Below are positions 1 to 9,350 of a DNA stretch of 64,000 bases, one piece after another. The stretch comes from Candidatus Tectimicrobiota bacterium (GTDB lineage: Bacteria > JACPUC01). Numbering within the stretch: position 1 is the stretch's first letter; every line of letters starts with the position of its first letter. The stretch lies in the NCBI GenBank assembly GCA_016192455.1, contig JACPUC010000029.1:175975-239974 (forward strand), in the 5' to 3' direction. Under the pieces are notes generated by a model. It was not told the origin of the DNA, searched no databases, and saw nothing but the letters and a program-made list of their open reading frames with translations. A program made the position numbers and the translations under genes.

Positions 1-161
1 GGGTGTCGAGCGGCGCGGAGGGGACCGAGGTGAAGCTCTACGACCTCCGCTTCACGGGCCTGCTGCGGCGCGAGCCGCCGTTCGTGATGCGGGTGCACAT
101 CACCCCCAGCGGCCGCGCCAGCGCCATTCTCTTCGGGGACCACATCTACCCGGTCGAGTAG
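1..161 (+). CDS. C-terminal fragment of an unidentified protein
   Basis: An open frame runs from the left edge to a TAG at 159-161 and gives about 52 residues ending in FGDHIYPVE. Alternating hydrophobic and charged residues suggest a terminal beta-rich segment. The tail (LYDLRF, then MRVHI) faintly resembles the end of membrane-bound metal-dependent hydrolases of the YdjM/YbcI type, but that is a guess. The start lies outside the window. The next feature is the tRNA-Arg about 270 bases downstream, and I see nothing clear between them. Confidence 0.5.
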   Translation, partial: VSSGAEGTEVKLYDLRFTGLLRREPPFVMRVHITPSGRASAILFGDHIYPVE

Positions 162-433
162 GGCGGGCGCAGCCGCCGCTCCGCGGCGCCCCCCAGCGTC
201 CGGCTCGGCTTCCCTGCCACGTCGGCATCGACCCGGGGGGAGTTGCGTGTCGAGCTGGGCGCGCGACCGTGCTCCTGCTTGAAATCAGCGCCACGATCAG
301 CTATGTTTGTGCCTAGCGCATGGTGTGGTGGTCCCATACCCCAGGTTCACGGTTTGATTCCAACTGTCGTGCTCTGAGCCTGCAACGCTCTCCACAACGT
401 TCTTTGCAGGGGAGAACCCCCTCCTCACGCGGT

Positions 434-508
434 GCCCCCGTAGCTCAGGGGATAGAGCAGTGGACTCCGGATCCATGTGCGCAGGTTCGACTCCTGCCGG
501 GGGTACCA
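434..508 (+). tRNA. tRNA-Arg (anticodon CCG)
   Basis: The sequence folds as a complete cloverleaf. The acceptor stem is GCCCCCG pairing with CGGGGGT (terminal G:U). The D stem is GCTC/GAGC, the anticodon stem is GTGGA/TCCAT with loop CTCCGGA, and the T stem is GCAGG/CCTGC with loop TTCGACT. Loop positions 34-36 read CCG, decoding CGG arginine codons. The 3' CCA is encoded (506-508). The next gene begins shortly after, and its open frame runs back through the tRNA, so long upstream starts for that gene are excluded. Confidence 0.95.
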
Positions 509-580
509 TGTTTCCCTTTTGAAGCCCTGCCTCCAGGCGCCCGGCCTTCGTCATCAGCGGGGCGCGCTGTCGGCGCGGCG

Positions 581-1663
581 GTGTTCCCGGCCACGCCGCG
601 GCCGAGGTGTGGCCGCGGCAGTCGCGCCACCGCCGGGCTGGCGCGCTGGAGTGCGGCGCTGCTGCTGTTTCTTGCCAGCCTCCTGGCCGGGCCCGAGGCA
701 GGGGGCGCAGCGCCGACCTCCCCCTGGCTCAGCAGGGAAACCGCGCACTTCACGGTCCGCTACACCAAGGTTGATGCGTACATCACGGAGACGCTCGTCG
801 CCATCGCGGAGTCAAGCTATGCCGAGGTGGCCACGGCCTTGGGCGTGGCCGAGGCGTTCCGCGCGGACCTCTACGTGGCGCCCGACGAGGCCACCTTCGA
901 GCAGCTCCTGCGCGGCGCGGCGCGCCTTCCCGAGTGGGTCGCCGGAGTGGCCGTGCCGCAGCGGCGGCTCATCCTCCTCAAGTCGCCACGCCTGCTGAAA
1001 GGCCTCGAGCCTCACTACCCCTCCCTCCTGCCGCACGAGCTGAGCCATCTCCTCCTGGCGCAACGTCTGGGCGCGTGCGACGAGGCGCCGAGCTGGCTTG
1101 ATGAAGGCTTGGCGCAGTACCTGGCGCAGGAATGGGACATGGGCAAGCGGGCCACCCTGCTGAAGGCATCGCTGACCGGCAGCTTCCTGCCCTTGGGGGA
1201 GATCACCGCCGGCTTTCCACGCCAGCGGGAGCTGGCGGAGCTCGCCTATGCCGAAGGCCTCAGCTTCGTCAGCTACCTCATCCGGGTGCAAGGATGGTCG
1301 GGCATTCAGCGACTGCTCACGGCGCTGCGCGCCAGGTGCGACTTCGAGCCGGCCTTCAGGGAGGCCTACGCGGCCAGCCTGCGCAGCTACGAAGCGGCCT
1401 GGCTGGCGCGCCTGAAGGAGCGCTACACCTGGCTGCCCGTCCTCACCGGCGGCGGCTCCCTCTTCTTCCTCGGGGCGCTCCTGGTGGTGACCGGTTACGT
1501 GCGCAAGCGGCGCGCCACGAAAGCGAAGCTGCGGCAGTGGGAGGAGGAGGAGCAGGCGGCGCGGATGTCCGCTGCGGTGCGCGTGCTGCGCCACTCGCGC
1601 CCTCGCCCCGCCGCCCGGCAGGGGGACGCCGAGCCCGGCCCGGATGACCCGGAACGACACTAG
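581..1663 (+). CDS. membrane-anchored gluzincin (peptidase MA-like) metalloprotease
   Basis: A protein of about 360 residues. An N-terminal hydrophobic stretch (about residues 24-37) looks like a signal or anchor. The catalytic HExxH motif is HELSH at residues 152-156, followed some 25 residues later by WLDEGLAQYL, whose Glu would be the third zinc ligand. This is the arrangement of the peptidase_MA-like family. Near the C-terminus is a transmembrane segment followed by a basic, charged cytoplasmic tail, so the protease domain should face the periplasm. The start is uncertain: the frame is open back through the tRNA, and GTG 581 is the only start-like codon between the tRNA and the hydrophobic segment. 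It has no clear ribosome site. The substrate is unknown. Confidence 0.75.
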   Translation: MFPATPRPRCGRGSRATAGLARWSAALLLFLASLLAGPEAGGAAPTSPWLSRETAHFTVRYTKVDAYITETLVAIAESSYAEVATALGVAEAFRADLYVAPDEATFEQLLRGAARLPEWVAGVAVPQRRLILLKSPRLLKGLEPHYPSLLPHELSHLLLAQRLGACDEAPSWLDEGLAQYLAQEWDMGKRATLLKASLTGSFLPLGEITAGFPRQRELAELAYAEGLSFVSYLIRVQGWSGIQRLLTALRARCDFEPAFREAYAASLRSYEAAWLARLKERYTWLPVLTGGGSLFFLGALLVVTGYVRKRRATKAKLRQWEEEEQAARMSAAVRVLRHSRPRPAARQGDAEPGPDDPERH

Positions 1664-1953
1664 CTCGGCGGACGGTCCTGGGCGCCCGCTCCAGGCGGCG
1701 CAGGCGCAGTCCCGGCGTGCTCGTGTCCAAGCGCAGGAGACTTCCCGCGGCCCCCCCTTTGTTTGCGGTCTCCGCTTCTCCTTGAGCCGCACTCCTCGAA
1801 CCACCGGCAGCCGGCGATGAAGCCCGCGGCGCCGACCCGTGCCCCGAAGGACGCGCGTCGCCGCCGACCTGCCTGTCGGCGGACAGGGGCGCGGCGGGAG
1901 CCAGCGCGCCCGCCGATGTCCTCCTGTCGGCGGCAGGGAAATGAGGACGGATC

Positions 1954-2568
1954 ATGCCAGACGGCTGGTGGTCGATCATCGTGCTCCCCTTCATCAGTGC
2001 GGTCATCGGCTGGATCACCAATCTGCTGGCCATTACCATGCTCTTCCGGCCGCGCACCCCGCGGCGGATTCTGTGGTGGACCCTCTGGGGGCTGCTGCCG
2101 CGGCGGCAGGCGGAGCTGGCGCGCAGCATCGCCGCGGTGGTCTCCGATGAGCTGCTGTCGCAGCGGGATGTCGCCGAATTCCTGAAACAGAGCGCCGCTC
2201 ATAAGCACCTGCGCACGGTCCTCCAGGAGCGCCTCGACGCCGTCCTGGAGGAGAAGCTCGGCGCGCTCCTCCCCATCATCATCAGGTACCTGTCGTCGGA
2301 CTTTCATAGCAAGATCAAGGAGGCCATCGGCGAGGTGGTCGATCCGGTCATCTCTTGGTTCATCACCAAGGCGGCCGAGAACTTCGAGGAGGTGGTCGAT
2401 TTCCGCGCCATCGTGGAGGAGAAGGTGAACACCTTCGACCTGGCTGACCTCGAGCGCCTGGTGCGCCAGGTTGCCGGCCGGGAGCTGCGCTCGATCGAAT
2501 ACTTCGGGGGTGTCCTGGGTTTCCTCATCGGCTGGGTGCAGGTGCTGGTGCTGGCGCTGTCGCGCTGA
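1954..2568 (+). CDS. DUF445 family membrane protein
   Basis: A 204-residue protein. A hydrophobic N-terminus contains the motif IGWITNLLAI, typical of DUF445 (YheB-like) proteins. An amphipathic, charged middle region follows, and a C-terminal transmembrane helix (GVLGFLIGWVQ) repeats the N-terminal theme, as it does in the family. The start is supported by GAGGA a few bases upstream of ATG 1954. The family is widespread, is membrane-bound at both ends and has no settled biochemical role, so no function is assigned. It stands alone between the peptidase and the acyl-CoA ligase. Confidence 0.85.
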   Translation: MPDGWWSIIVLPFISAVIGWITNLLAITMLFRPRTPRRILWWTLWGLLPRRQAELARSIAAVVSDELLSQRDVAEFLKQSAAHKHLRTVLQERLDAVLEEKLGALLPIIIRYLSSDFHSKIKEAIGEVVDPVISWFITKAAENFEEVVDFRAIVEEKVNTFDLADLERLVRQVAGRELRSIEYFGGVLGFLIGWVQVLVLALSR

Positions 2569-2864
2569 GCCATTCGCCATGGAGTCGGTGATCGGGACCC
2601 TGGGCCGCCGCGCCGCGCCCCGCCGAGGCTGGCCACGGAGAAGCTCTCGATGGTAGGATGGGAGACCGCGCTGCCGCAGTCCCCCCAGTCTCTCCATGCC
2701 GCGCGGAGACCGCGGGACGGTCGGCGCTGCCGCGCGCTGAGGACGCCCCCTTCGCGCCGCGCCTGCAGCCGAGACCCTCGAAGGCGGCGGCCGCTTGGTT
2801 CGGCGAACAACGCCGCGACGCACTTGGAACCCTCGTTGCCTGCTGGTGCAAGGAGAAACGAACG

Positions 2865-4436
2865 ATGCTCCTCGGTGATATCCTGGCGCGGCACAGCCGC
2901 GTCATGCCGGCGAAGGTGGCGCTCATCTGCGGCGAAGACCGGGTGACGTGGGGGGAGCTTGAGCAGCGCACGACGAAGCTGGCCCAGGGGCTGCTGCAGG
3001 CGGGGTTCCGGCGCGGCGACAAGATTGCCATCGTGCTGCGCAACCGCATCGAATACCTCGAAACCCTCTACGCGCTTGCCAAGGCCGGCATGGTGGCGGT
3101 GATCCCCAACAGCAAGCTGAGCGCCGCCGAGCTCTGCCACCTGTTGAACGAGGCGGAGGCGCTGGCCGTGGTGACGGAGCCGAGCTTCGACGCGAAGGTC
3201 GCCGAGATGCGCCCGGGTTTTCGGACCATCGAGACGATCATCGGCGTCGATGGCGCCGGCGGCGCGGAGCGCGAGTTGGGCGAGCTGCGGGCGCGCGCGC
3301 CGGAGGGACCGCTGCCCTATCGCCCCAACGAGAACGACCACCTGCTCCTGCCGTTCACCAGCGGCACCACCGGGCTGCCCAAGGGCGTCATCCTCACCCA
3401 CAAGAACGCCTGCGCCGGGGCGATGACCCAGCTCATCGCCAAGGGGTTCCGGGCCGATGACCTGGGCTTCCTCGTCAGCCCCCTCTTCTTCGTTGGGCCG
3501 CTCTGCGGCAGCGTCGGCGCCCTGATGCTGCGCGGCTGCACGCTGATCCTCCTCGACTTCGAGGTGCAGCGTCTTCTCGAAACCATCCAGCGGCACGGCG
3601 CCACCACGGGGTCCCTCGTGCCGAGCATACTGCGGCGCGTGGTGCTGCATCCCGCCGTAGGTCGGTATAACCTCGGCAGCTTGCGCTCCGTCTTCACCTC
3701 AGGGTCGCCGGTTCCCCTCGACATGCTGCGCCACGCCCTGGAGGTGCTGGGGCCGAAGATTCAAACCGGCATGGGGATGACGGAGACGAGCTCGAACGGC
3801 GCCCTGCTCACGGAGGAGGAGGTCGTCGAGGCCACCCGCCAGCGCGGACCCGACGCACCCTCCCTCTGCGCCATCGGCGCGCCGATGTGCGGCATGGAGG
3901 CGACCCTCCTGAAGGACTCGGGGGAAGAGATTCCCTTCGGCAGCGACGAGGTGGGGGAGATCGCCTTGCGCGGCGACAGCGTCATGGTGGGCTACTGGAA
4001 GCAGCCGGAGGCGACCGCGGAGGTCCTCAGCCCCGACGGCTGGCTGCGCAGCGGCGACCTTGCGTTTCGCGATGCGCGCGGCTGGCTGCACATTGTGGAC
4101 CGCAAGAAAGACATCATCATCAGCGGCGGCATCAACATCACCCCGAGCGAGATCGAGATGTGCCTCGCCGAGCACGAGGCGGTGGATGAGGCCGTGGTGA
4201 TCGGCGTGCCGGACGAGCGCTGGGGCGAGACAATCAAGGCCATTGTGGTGCGCAAACCCGGCGCCCACTGCACCGCCGAGGACCTCATCGACTTCTGCCG
4301 CCGGCGCCTGGCCTCCTACAAGAAACCGACCTCCGTCGACTTCACCGATGAACTGCCGCGCAGCGCCACCGGCAAGGTGCTGAAGCGCACCCTGCGGGAA
4401 CGCTACTGGGGCAGCCGCCGCGAGCAGGTGTCGTAG
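2865..4436 (+). CDS. AMP-dependent acyl-CoA synthetase/ligase
   Basis: A 523-residue ANL-superfamily enzyme that would activate a carboxylic acid to its acyl-AMP and then its CoA thioester. The P-loop-like motif TSGTTGLPKG is at residues 165-174. Later come GYW, SGDLAF, DRKKDIIISGG (hinge region) and a C-terminal SATGKVLK containing the catalytic Lys. Length is normal for medium/long-chain or aryl-CoA ligases. The start is ATG 2865, preceded by AGGAGA at 2851-2856; the frame stays open about 200 bases further upstream, but that extension is not protein-like. The substrate cannot be read from sequence. It faces the minus-strand catabolic cluster tail to tail. Confidence 0.92.
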   Translation: MLLGDILARHSRVMPAKVALICGEDRVTWGELEQRTTKLAQGLLQAGFRRGDKIAIVLRNRIEYLETLYALAKAGMVAVIPNSKLSAAELCHLLNEAEALAVVTEPSFDAKVAEMRPGFRTIETIIGVDGAGGAERELGELRARAPEGPLPYRPNENDHLLLPFTSGTTGLPKGVILTHKNACAGAMTQLIAKGFRADDLGFLVSPLFFVGPLCGSVGALMLRGCTLILLDFEVQRLLETIQRHGATTGSLVPSILRRVVLHPAVGRYNLGSLRSVFTSGSPVPLDMLRHALEVLGPKIQTGMGMTETSSNGALLTEEEVVEATRQRGPDAPSLCAIGAPMCGMEATLLKDSGEEIPFGSDEVGEIALRGDSVMVGYWKQPEATAEVLSPDGWLRSGDLAFRDARGWLHIVDRKKDIIISGGINITPSEIEMCLAEHEAVDEAVVIGVPDERWGETIKAIVVRKPGAHCTAEDLIDFCRRRLASYKKPTSVDFTDELPRSATGKVLKRTLRERYWGSRREQVS

Positions 4437-4532
4437 CGCTGGGTCACCCGAGGCCCCCGCGCCGCCCCCGCGTCACCGGCGAGCCGCGCGCGAGGTTGGT
4501 GCACGGGAGCCGTTTGCCGCCGGGGGGAATCT

Positions 4533-5516
4533 CTACGCCGCGCTCTCCAGCTTCAGAAGCCTGGCGGCGGTCCCACCCAAGATATTGTGCAGCACGGTGG
4601 GCCCCAGGGAGAGCCCGGAGATCGCCTGGATATAGCCGCGGATGCCCTCGCCGCTGGTGATCTCCTGGGGATAGTCGGAGCCGAAGAGGAGGCGCTCCGG
4701 CGGCATGGTGAGGAGAAAACTCAGGAGCGCATTCATCCAGCCGAAGAAGCCGCCGGCGTCGAAGTAGAGACGGCTGATTCCGTCTCGGAACTGCTCCACC
4801 TTGGAGGGCTCATCGAGGCCGAAGAAGCTCTTCTCCTGGTAGCGCTCGATGCGCCCGGCGAGGGTGGTGAGGCCGCCGCCAAAGTGAGCGATGACGAGGT
4901 TCAGGCGCGGGTGGCGCTCCAGGACGCCACCCAGAATGAGCCGCACGATCGCCACCACCAGGTCGAACTCCCGGCCGATACAGCGCGCCAGATCATAGTC
5001 GTTCAAGAGGGCATAGCCTTTCGGCGCCGCGGGAGGGTGTACGAAAACCGGCACGTCGAGCTCTTCGACAAGGCTGTAGAACTCCTCGAGCTCCGGCGCG
5101 TCCAGTGAAGCCAGCCGCTCGCCGACCACCACTTGCGAGACGATCGAAACGCCGCGCAGACCGTTGCGAACGCTCCGCTCCAATTCCCGCAGGCCCTCGC
5201 TCCCCCCTGCCGGCGGCAGATGCGCCAACCCCACCATGCGGCGCGGATAGCGCTGCTGCAGCTCAGCCAGCTCTTCATTAACCAGCCGACACATCGCCAG
5301 CGACGCATTCCAGCCGAGCGGCGACGAGAGCACGGCGGTGTCGAGACCGGCGCGCTCCATGTCCTCGAGGCGCAGCTCCATGTTGTACTGCTTCTCGCGC
5401 GCAGTGAAGCGCGGCTGGCCATCGCGGTCGTAGACGACCGCCTGCGTCTGGCCGGGTTTGAGGTGCTCGCGCAGCAGGGCGAGGGGCATGAAGTGGGAGT
5501 GGAAATCGATGCGCAT
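4533..5516 (-). CDS. amidohydrolase family 2 (ACMSD-like) metal-dependent hydrolase/decarboxylase
   Basis: A 327-residue TIM-barrel amidohydrolase. The N-terminal DFHSH supplies the two metal-binding His residues (6 and 8). Further family signatures are FVHPPAA, IAHFGGG and the late FGSDYPQE with the conserved Asp. These mark the ACMSD/gamma-resorcylate decarboxylase branch, which decarboxylates or hydrolyses ring-cleavage and hydroxybenzoate-type compounds. It is the last gene of a minus-strand run that also includes a Crp/Fnr regulator, a solute-binding protein, a NicX-like protein and a molybdenum hydroxylase. That context supports a catabolic role on an aromatic or heteroaromatic substrate, but the actual substrate is not determinable. 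Confidence 0.88.
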   Translation of the reverse strand: MRIDFHSHFMPLALLREHLKPGQTQAVVYDRDGQPRFTAREKQYNMELRLEDMERAGLDTAVLSSPLGWNASLAMCRLVNEELAELQQRYPRRMVGLAHLPPAGGSEGLRELERSVRNGLRGVSIVSQVVVGERLASLDAPELEEFYSLVEELDVPVFVHPPAAPKGYALLNDYDLARCIGREFDLVVAIVRLILGGVLERHPRLNLVIAHFGGGLTTLAGRIERYQEKSFFGLDEPSKVEQFRDGISRLYFDAGGFFGWMNALLSFLLTMPPERLLFGSDYPQEITSGEGIRGYIQAISGLSLGPTVLHNILGGTAARLLKLESAA

Positions 5517-5624
5517 GAGCCTTGGCCTTCGTGGCGACGCGGTCGTTGAGCGCCGCGACCGGCGCGGCTCCGCGCCGCCAGCCGCGCGGCGGACTCGGCG
5601 GCGACGGCATCCGCCGGGGAATCG

Positions 5625-6317
5625 TCACTCGCCCTCGAGGAGCACCCGCAGCGCCCGCGGGTCGAGCAGGCGCACGCGGCCCTGCGCATCTTCGATCAGG
5701 CCGCTGTCGCGCAGCACGCTGAAGGTGCGGGACAACGTCTCGCTGGTGATGGAGAGCTGCGCGGCAAGGAGCTTCTTTTTTGTCGGCAGGCGCACCGTCG
5801 CGCCCGCCGCCGCCTCGTCACCCGCGAGGCTGAGGAGGTAGGCCGCGAGGCGCGCCCGGGCGTCGCGCAGGGTGAGGTTCTCGACCATGGTGGCGAGACG
5901 CCGCGCCCATTGGGAGATGGAGGCTAGGAGGCGCAGGAGAAGTTCGGGCCGGGCTTGCAAGGTCTTGAGGAAGGGAATGCGGCGCATGAAGACGAGCCGC
6001 GCATCATCCAGCACGAACGCCGTCGCGGGGTAGTCGCCGCCGGCGAAGAGCGCCACCTCGGCGAAGGAGTCGCCGGCGCGCACGACGTGGAGTACCTGCT
6101 CGCGGCCGGCGGGGGACATCTTGGAAATCTTCACGGTGCCGCGATCGACGATGTAGAACCCTTCACACCGGTCGCCCTCCGAAAAGAGAACGGCGCCATG
6201 CGGGTGCTCCTGCAGGAGGGCGGCGGCGGCGAGTTCCCGCAGCTCCTCTTCCCTCAAGCTGCTGAACATGGGGCAGCGGGAGAGGATGCCGACGATCTCC
6301 TCAGCCTTGGTTGCCAT
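5625..6317 (-). CDS. Crp/Fnr family transcriptional regulator
   Basis: A 230-residue regulator. Residues about 15-130 form the cyclic-nucleotide-binding-like beta-roll (ILSRCPMFSSL, then FYIVDRGTVKISK, GDSFAEVALF). A long dimerisation helix follows, and residues about 175-215 are a winged helix-turn-helix (KKLLAAQLSITSETLSRTF). There is no N-terminal Cys cluster, so it is not an oxygen-sensing Fnr proper; the effector is unknown. It lies about 110 bases upstream of the amidohydrolase on the same strand and about 340 bases downstream of the binding-protein gene, and may control the surrounding catabolic genes. Confidence 0.92.
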   Translation of the reverse strand: MATKAEEIVGILSRCPMFSSLREEELRELAAAALLQEHPHGAVLFSEGDRCEGFYIVDRGTVKISKMSPAGREQVLHVVRAGDSFAEVALFAGGDYPATAFVLDDARLVFMRRIPFLKTLQARPELLLRLLASISQWARRLATMVENLTLRDARARLAAYLLSLAGDEAAAGATVRLPTKKKLLAAQLSITSETLSRTFSVLRDSGLIEDAQGRVRLLDPRALRVLLEGE

Positions 6318-6654
6318 GCTGCCAGCTTATCGGGGCTGGGCAGTCTCCCCCACAGCCCCTTGCTCATCCCACCTCGCATGGGGAAAACGGCTGCCGCTGA
6401 CTGCCGCTCCTCTTCCATGCTTGCTTTCCTGATCCCGATCCACGGCCCCCCAGCCTGGCTCGCAGGGGGGAGAGCCTGCCCCTGCCGGCCTCCGGATCAC
6501 TCTCCCCGGCAGGCGCCACGCATCCCGCTGCCTTCGCCGGCCGCCCCCCGTGCGCGCACCGGGGCAGCGCACAAGCTGCTGACCTGCGGCCCCCCTCCGC
6601 AACCGCAGGTCAGCGCGCTCCACCGCGGCGCCACGTCGCGCCGCGGGCACGGGT
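6318..6654. other. intergenic region, no gene seen
   Basis: This is 337 bases of GC-rich spacer between the Crp/Fnr gene and the upstream solute-binding-protein gene, both on the minus strand. It should contain the promoter for the regulator. I could not identify a convincing -35/-10 pair, a Crp-type palindrome or a protein-like reading frame. Confidence 0.4.
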
Positions 6655-7824
6655 CTACTTCTTCAGATTCGTCCACTCGCCGTTCTTCACCTCCATGATG
6701 TAGATTTCCTTCGCCATGTCGCCGTTCGGCTGCATGCTGCTCATGCCGGACACGCCCTTGTAATCCTTCAGGTTCGTCCACCAGTCACGAATCTTGGCGC
6801 GATCCTCGGCCAGCTTGGCGGGGTCGTTCGTCACGCCGTTCTTCTCGATCGCATCCTTCATGATGAAGAGGTTGTCGTAGATGTTGGCCGAGTAGTGCGG
6901 CGGCACCTTGCCCGCGGCTCTCTCCTTGTAACGCTTCACGAAGGACTGGACGCGCGGGTCCGGGTTGTCCGGCCAGAAGGATTGGGCGGCCATGGTCCCC
7001 TCCACCGCCGCCTTGCCAAGCCGCGTATAGGCCGGGGAGATCGAGCCGATGCCGACGTAGAGCGGCACCTTGACCTCGATGCGGCGCAGCTCCCGCGCCA
7101 TGTTCGAGGCCTCGTAGTGCAGCGCCGGCATCACTACTCCCTCGGCGTTTGACGCCTTGATGGCGACTCCTTGAGGGGAGAAATCGAGGTTGCCGGTCTG
7201 GAAGGTCTGCTGCGTCACGACCTCGACGCCGTACTTCTTGAAGATACCAGGGAAGACCGTTGTCGCCTCGGTCTTGGAGAGGAAATCCGCGCTGTCATAG
7301 GCCATCGCCAGCCGCTTGATGTTGTAGCGCTCGATCCAGGACTTGAAGGCTGGTTCGTGGAGACGCTCGCTGGTCAGGACGTTGCGGAAGGTCCAGGGGC
7401 GATTGCGCTCGGTGATGCCCGGCGCGGCCGAGGCGGAGGAGACGGCCACGATGCCGATGCGGTTGGCCACCGGGAAGGCGACCTCGCAGAGGGCGCTGAT
7501 GTACGGACCGAGGACGCCCAGCACCTTGTCGCTGTTGGCCACGCGACGCATGAGGTTGATCGCCTGCTCCTGGCGGCTGGCGTCATCGTACTTGAAGATC
7601 TTCAGGGGCAACCCGCCGATGCCGCCGGCGGCGTTGATATCCTCCATGGCGAGCTCGACGGCGATCTCGTTATCCTTGCCGAGCGGCGAGCCCCAACCGG
7701 TGAACGGGTTTATGTAGCCGATCTTGACCTCCGTGCCCATCAGCTTGGCGGCGGCGCTGTGAGCGCTCATCATCAGAGCGACGACGGCAAGGATCACCAC
7801 CATGAAACGGAACTTCTGCTGCAT
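6655..7824 (-). CDS. branched-chain-amino-acid-type ABC transporter substrate-binding protein (Peripla_BP_6)
   Basis: A 389-residue periplasmic binding protein. A classic signal peptide (residues 1-26, ending HSAAA) is followed by the family opening VKIGYINPFTG and by GVLGPYISA and AVSSASAAPGI in the first lobe. The start is ATG 7824 with AGGAGGAAACC directly upstream, so the longer open frame back to 7977 is rejected. Members bind amino acids, amides or aromatic carboxylates. No permease or ATPase genes (livH/M/G/F type) adjoin it, so it must work with a transporter encoded elsewhere. Its position in the minus-strand catabolic run suggests uptake of the substrate degraded by its neighbours. 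Confidence 0.9.
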   Translation of the reverse strand: MQQKFRFMVVILAVVALMMSAHSAAAKLMGTEVKIGYINPFTGWGSPLGKDNEIAVELAMEDINAAGGIGGLPLKIFKYDDASRQEQAINLMRRVANSDKVLGVLGPYISALCEVAFPVANRIGIVAVSSASAAPGITERNRPWTFRNVLTSERLHEPAFKSWIERYNIKRLAMAYDSADFLSKTEATTVFPGIFKKYGVEVVTQQTFQTGNLDFSPQGVAIKASNAEGVVMPALHYEASNMARELRRIEVKVPLYVGIGSISPAYTRLGKAAVEGTMAAQSFWPDNPDPRVQSFVKRYKERAAGKVPPHYSANIYDNLFIMKDAIEKNGVTNDPAKLAEDRAKIRDWWTNLKDYKGVSGMSSMQPNGDMAKEIYIMEVKNGEWTNLKK

Positions 7825-8300
7825 CTGGTTTCCTCCTGCTGCAGAGCTCAAGAATGCGACGTCCGCTGCGGCTGCGGAACGTTCTCGCAGACCATCGGAC
7901 TCGCTGCCGAGGCGCCTTGCAACCGCTCGCCGCGCGCGTTCTCCGCGAAGGTGGCGCGAACAGAGCACGGCGAGCATACCACGCTTTCAGGCTCTAGACT
8001 AGCCGCGGCCCGCCGACCACGCGTCGGCAGCTCCAGGATGCCATGGTCGAGGTCGCCAGGCGCGCCTCTTGCCACGCCAGCGGCTCTCTCCCAACCGCGC
8101 ATCCCTTCGTTCGCCGCGCCGGCCGCTCCCTTCGAGCGCGCGACCCCGGCGCAGGAAACGCTGCGCCTCTTCACTATACAGTATCTTTGTCAACGTGGGA
8201 ATCGTGGAGGGACGGCAACGCGGCGGGGAGCGCGCCGCGGAGGCATCTCCACCGGAGACAGACCTGGGCGGCAGTTTCCCGCCGTGGGGAAGTGCTGTCC
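7825..8300. other. intergenic region with an AT-rich patch
   Basis: A 476-base gap upstream of the binding-protein gene. Most of it is GC-rich and featureless. An AT-rich patch at 8171-8195 contains a minus-strand TTGACA (8188-8193), but the only TATAGT-like hexamer lies 9 bases away, too close for a standard promoter. No protein-like frame is present. Confidence 0.35.
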
Positions 8301-9323
8301 CTACGACGCATCGCGGCGAGAGGGCTGCGCCTCGTCGATCACGAGCCTGCCTGCATCAAGCACCTGGCAGCCGTCCAGCCAGAGCGAGCAGCGCCGCATC
8401 GGCATGTCGAGGTGGCAGGGGGTATGGCGGCTGCCGCCGGCATCGGTGTTGGGTCCCGTGGAGAACTGGAAGTTGCCGAGGAAGGAGCGGGAGTCCATGC
8501 CGCGCGTCGTCGGCTCCAGATTGAGGGCGTTCCAGACGGCGCGCTCGTCGAGCCCCCAGCCGAGGTGGGAGACGGCGTAGCCTTCCGGGTCGTTCCAGCT
8601 TCGCAGGTAGGCGTCGAGGAGCTCGGCGTCGGGCCCGCCCTCGATGGCGCGGAGGTACCCTTTCTCGATCCGCAGGCTGACGGGGTGCGCGAGGTAGCGC
8701 CGCAGCGGCCAGACGAGGTCGCCGGTGTCGAGGACGACCGTGCCTTCGGCGTCGCCTTCATTCGGCCAGGTGTAGAGGAAGGTGGAGGGCCAGTGATCCC
8801 AGCGCCCCGGCTGATCGGTGTAGCCGTACTGCGTAATGACCGGATACTGGGTGATGGCGGCGCGGAAATCGGTGCCCGCCTCCGAGGCGAGGCGCAGCTC
8901 CTTCGCCTGCCGCAAGAGTTCCGCGCCTTGCTCCACGCGGCGCCGCTGCCGGGGGGTCGGGAAGAGGCGGCTGAGGATTTCGGGCGGCTCAAGGATGAGG
9001 AGCATGCGCGCGCCGGCCTGTAAAATCTCCACTTGCTCGGGCGAGTGCAGGATGAAGTGGTGATCGATGACCATATCGGCCCGTTTCAGCGTCTCGACGA
9101 CGAGGGGAAGATGGGCGAGGGGGCGGCCGGGAAGCGCCCCGCCTCCCTCCGGCAGGACCACCTGGAAGACGCGCGCCCCGAGCGCTTGCGCCGCGGTCAG
9201 GGAGGCCTCGACGTAGGCCGGGTTGCTGCGGGGCCCGGCAACCACCACCACGGACTCCTCCAGCCGCATCCGGCAGAGCTCGAACTCCGCCTGGAACAGG
9301 CGATGGAGCTGCTCTTGATTCAT
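8301..9323 (-). CDS. NicX-like / M29 aminopeptidase-T-like metalloprotein
   Basis: A 340-residue protein. The C-terminal half holds the most family-like signatures: SHLGWGLDERA, HTPCHLDMPMRRCSLWLDG and an EKGYLRAIEGG-type segment. These resemble 2,5-dihydroxypyridine 5,6-dioxygenase (NicX) and its relatives in the M29 leucyl-aminopeptidase superfamily, mononuclear-metal enzymes. NicX opens the ring in aerobic nicotinate degradation. Assignment to ring cleavage rather than peptide hydrolysis is an inference from the neighbours (molybdenum hydroxylase, two diiron-like proteins, ACMSD-like amidohydrolase). ATG 9323 is the only credible start. It lies 27 bases downstream of the next minus-strand gene and is likely co-transcribed with it. 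Confidence 0.65.
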   Translation of the reverse strand: MNQEQLHRLFQAEFELCRMRLEESVVVVAGPRSNPAYVEASLTAAQALGARVFQVVLPEGGGALPGRPLAHLPLVVETLKRADMVIDHHFILHSPEQVEILQAGARMLLILEPPEILSRLFPTPRQRRRVEQGAELLRQAKELRLASEAGTDFRAAITQYPVITQYGYTDQPGRWDHWPSTFLYTWPNEGDAEGTVVLDTGDLVWPLRRYLAHPVSLRIEKGYLRAIEGGPDAELLDAYLRSWNDPEGYAVSHLGWGLDERAVWNALNLEPTTRGMDSRSFLGNFQFSTGPNTDAGGSRHTPCHLDMPMRRCSLWLDGCQVLDAGRLVIDEAQPSRRDAS

Positions 9324-9350
9324 GCACCCTCCGGCGTCGCGGCGGCCCCT

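Noticed and set aside
300-400. tRNA-like T-arm phrase (GGTTTGATTCC) upstream of tRNA-Arg
   Set aside because: No matching acceptor, D or anticodon stems could be drawn around it; at best a chance match or decayed tRNA.
320-580. Upstream extension of the peptidase gene through the tRNA
   Set aside because: The frame reads across a complete tRNA-Arg gene and is not protein-like; the GTG at 581 is used instead.
8171-8195. Promoter on the minus strand upstream of the substrate-binding-protein gene
   Set aside because: TTGACA and TATAGT are only 9 bases apart; not a valid sigma70 arrangement.
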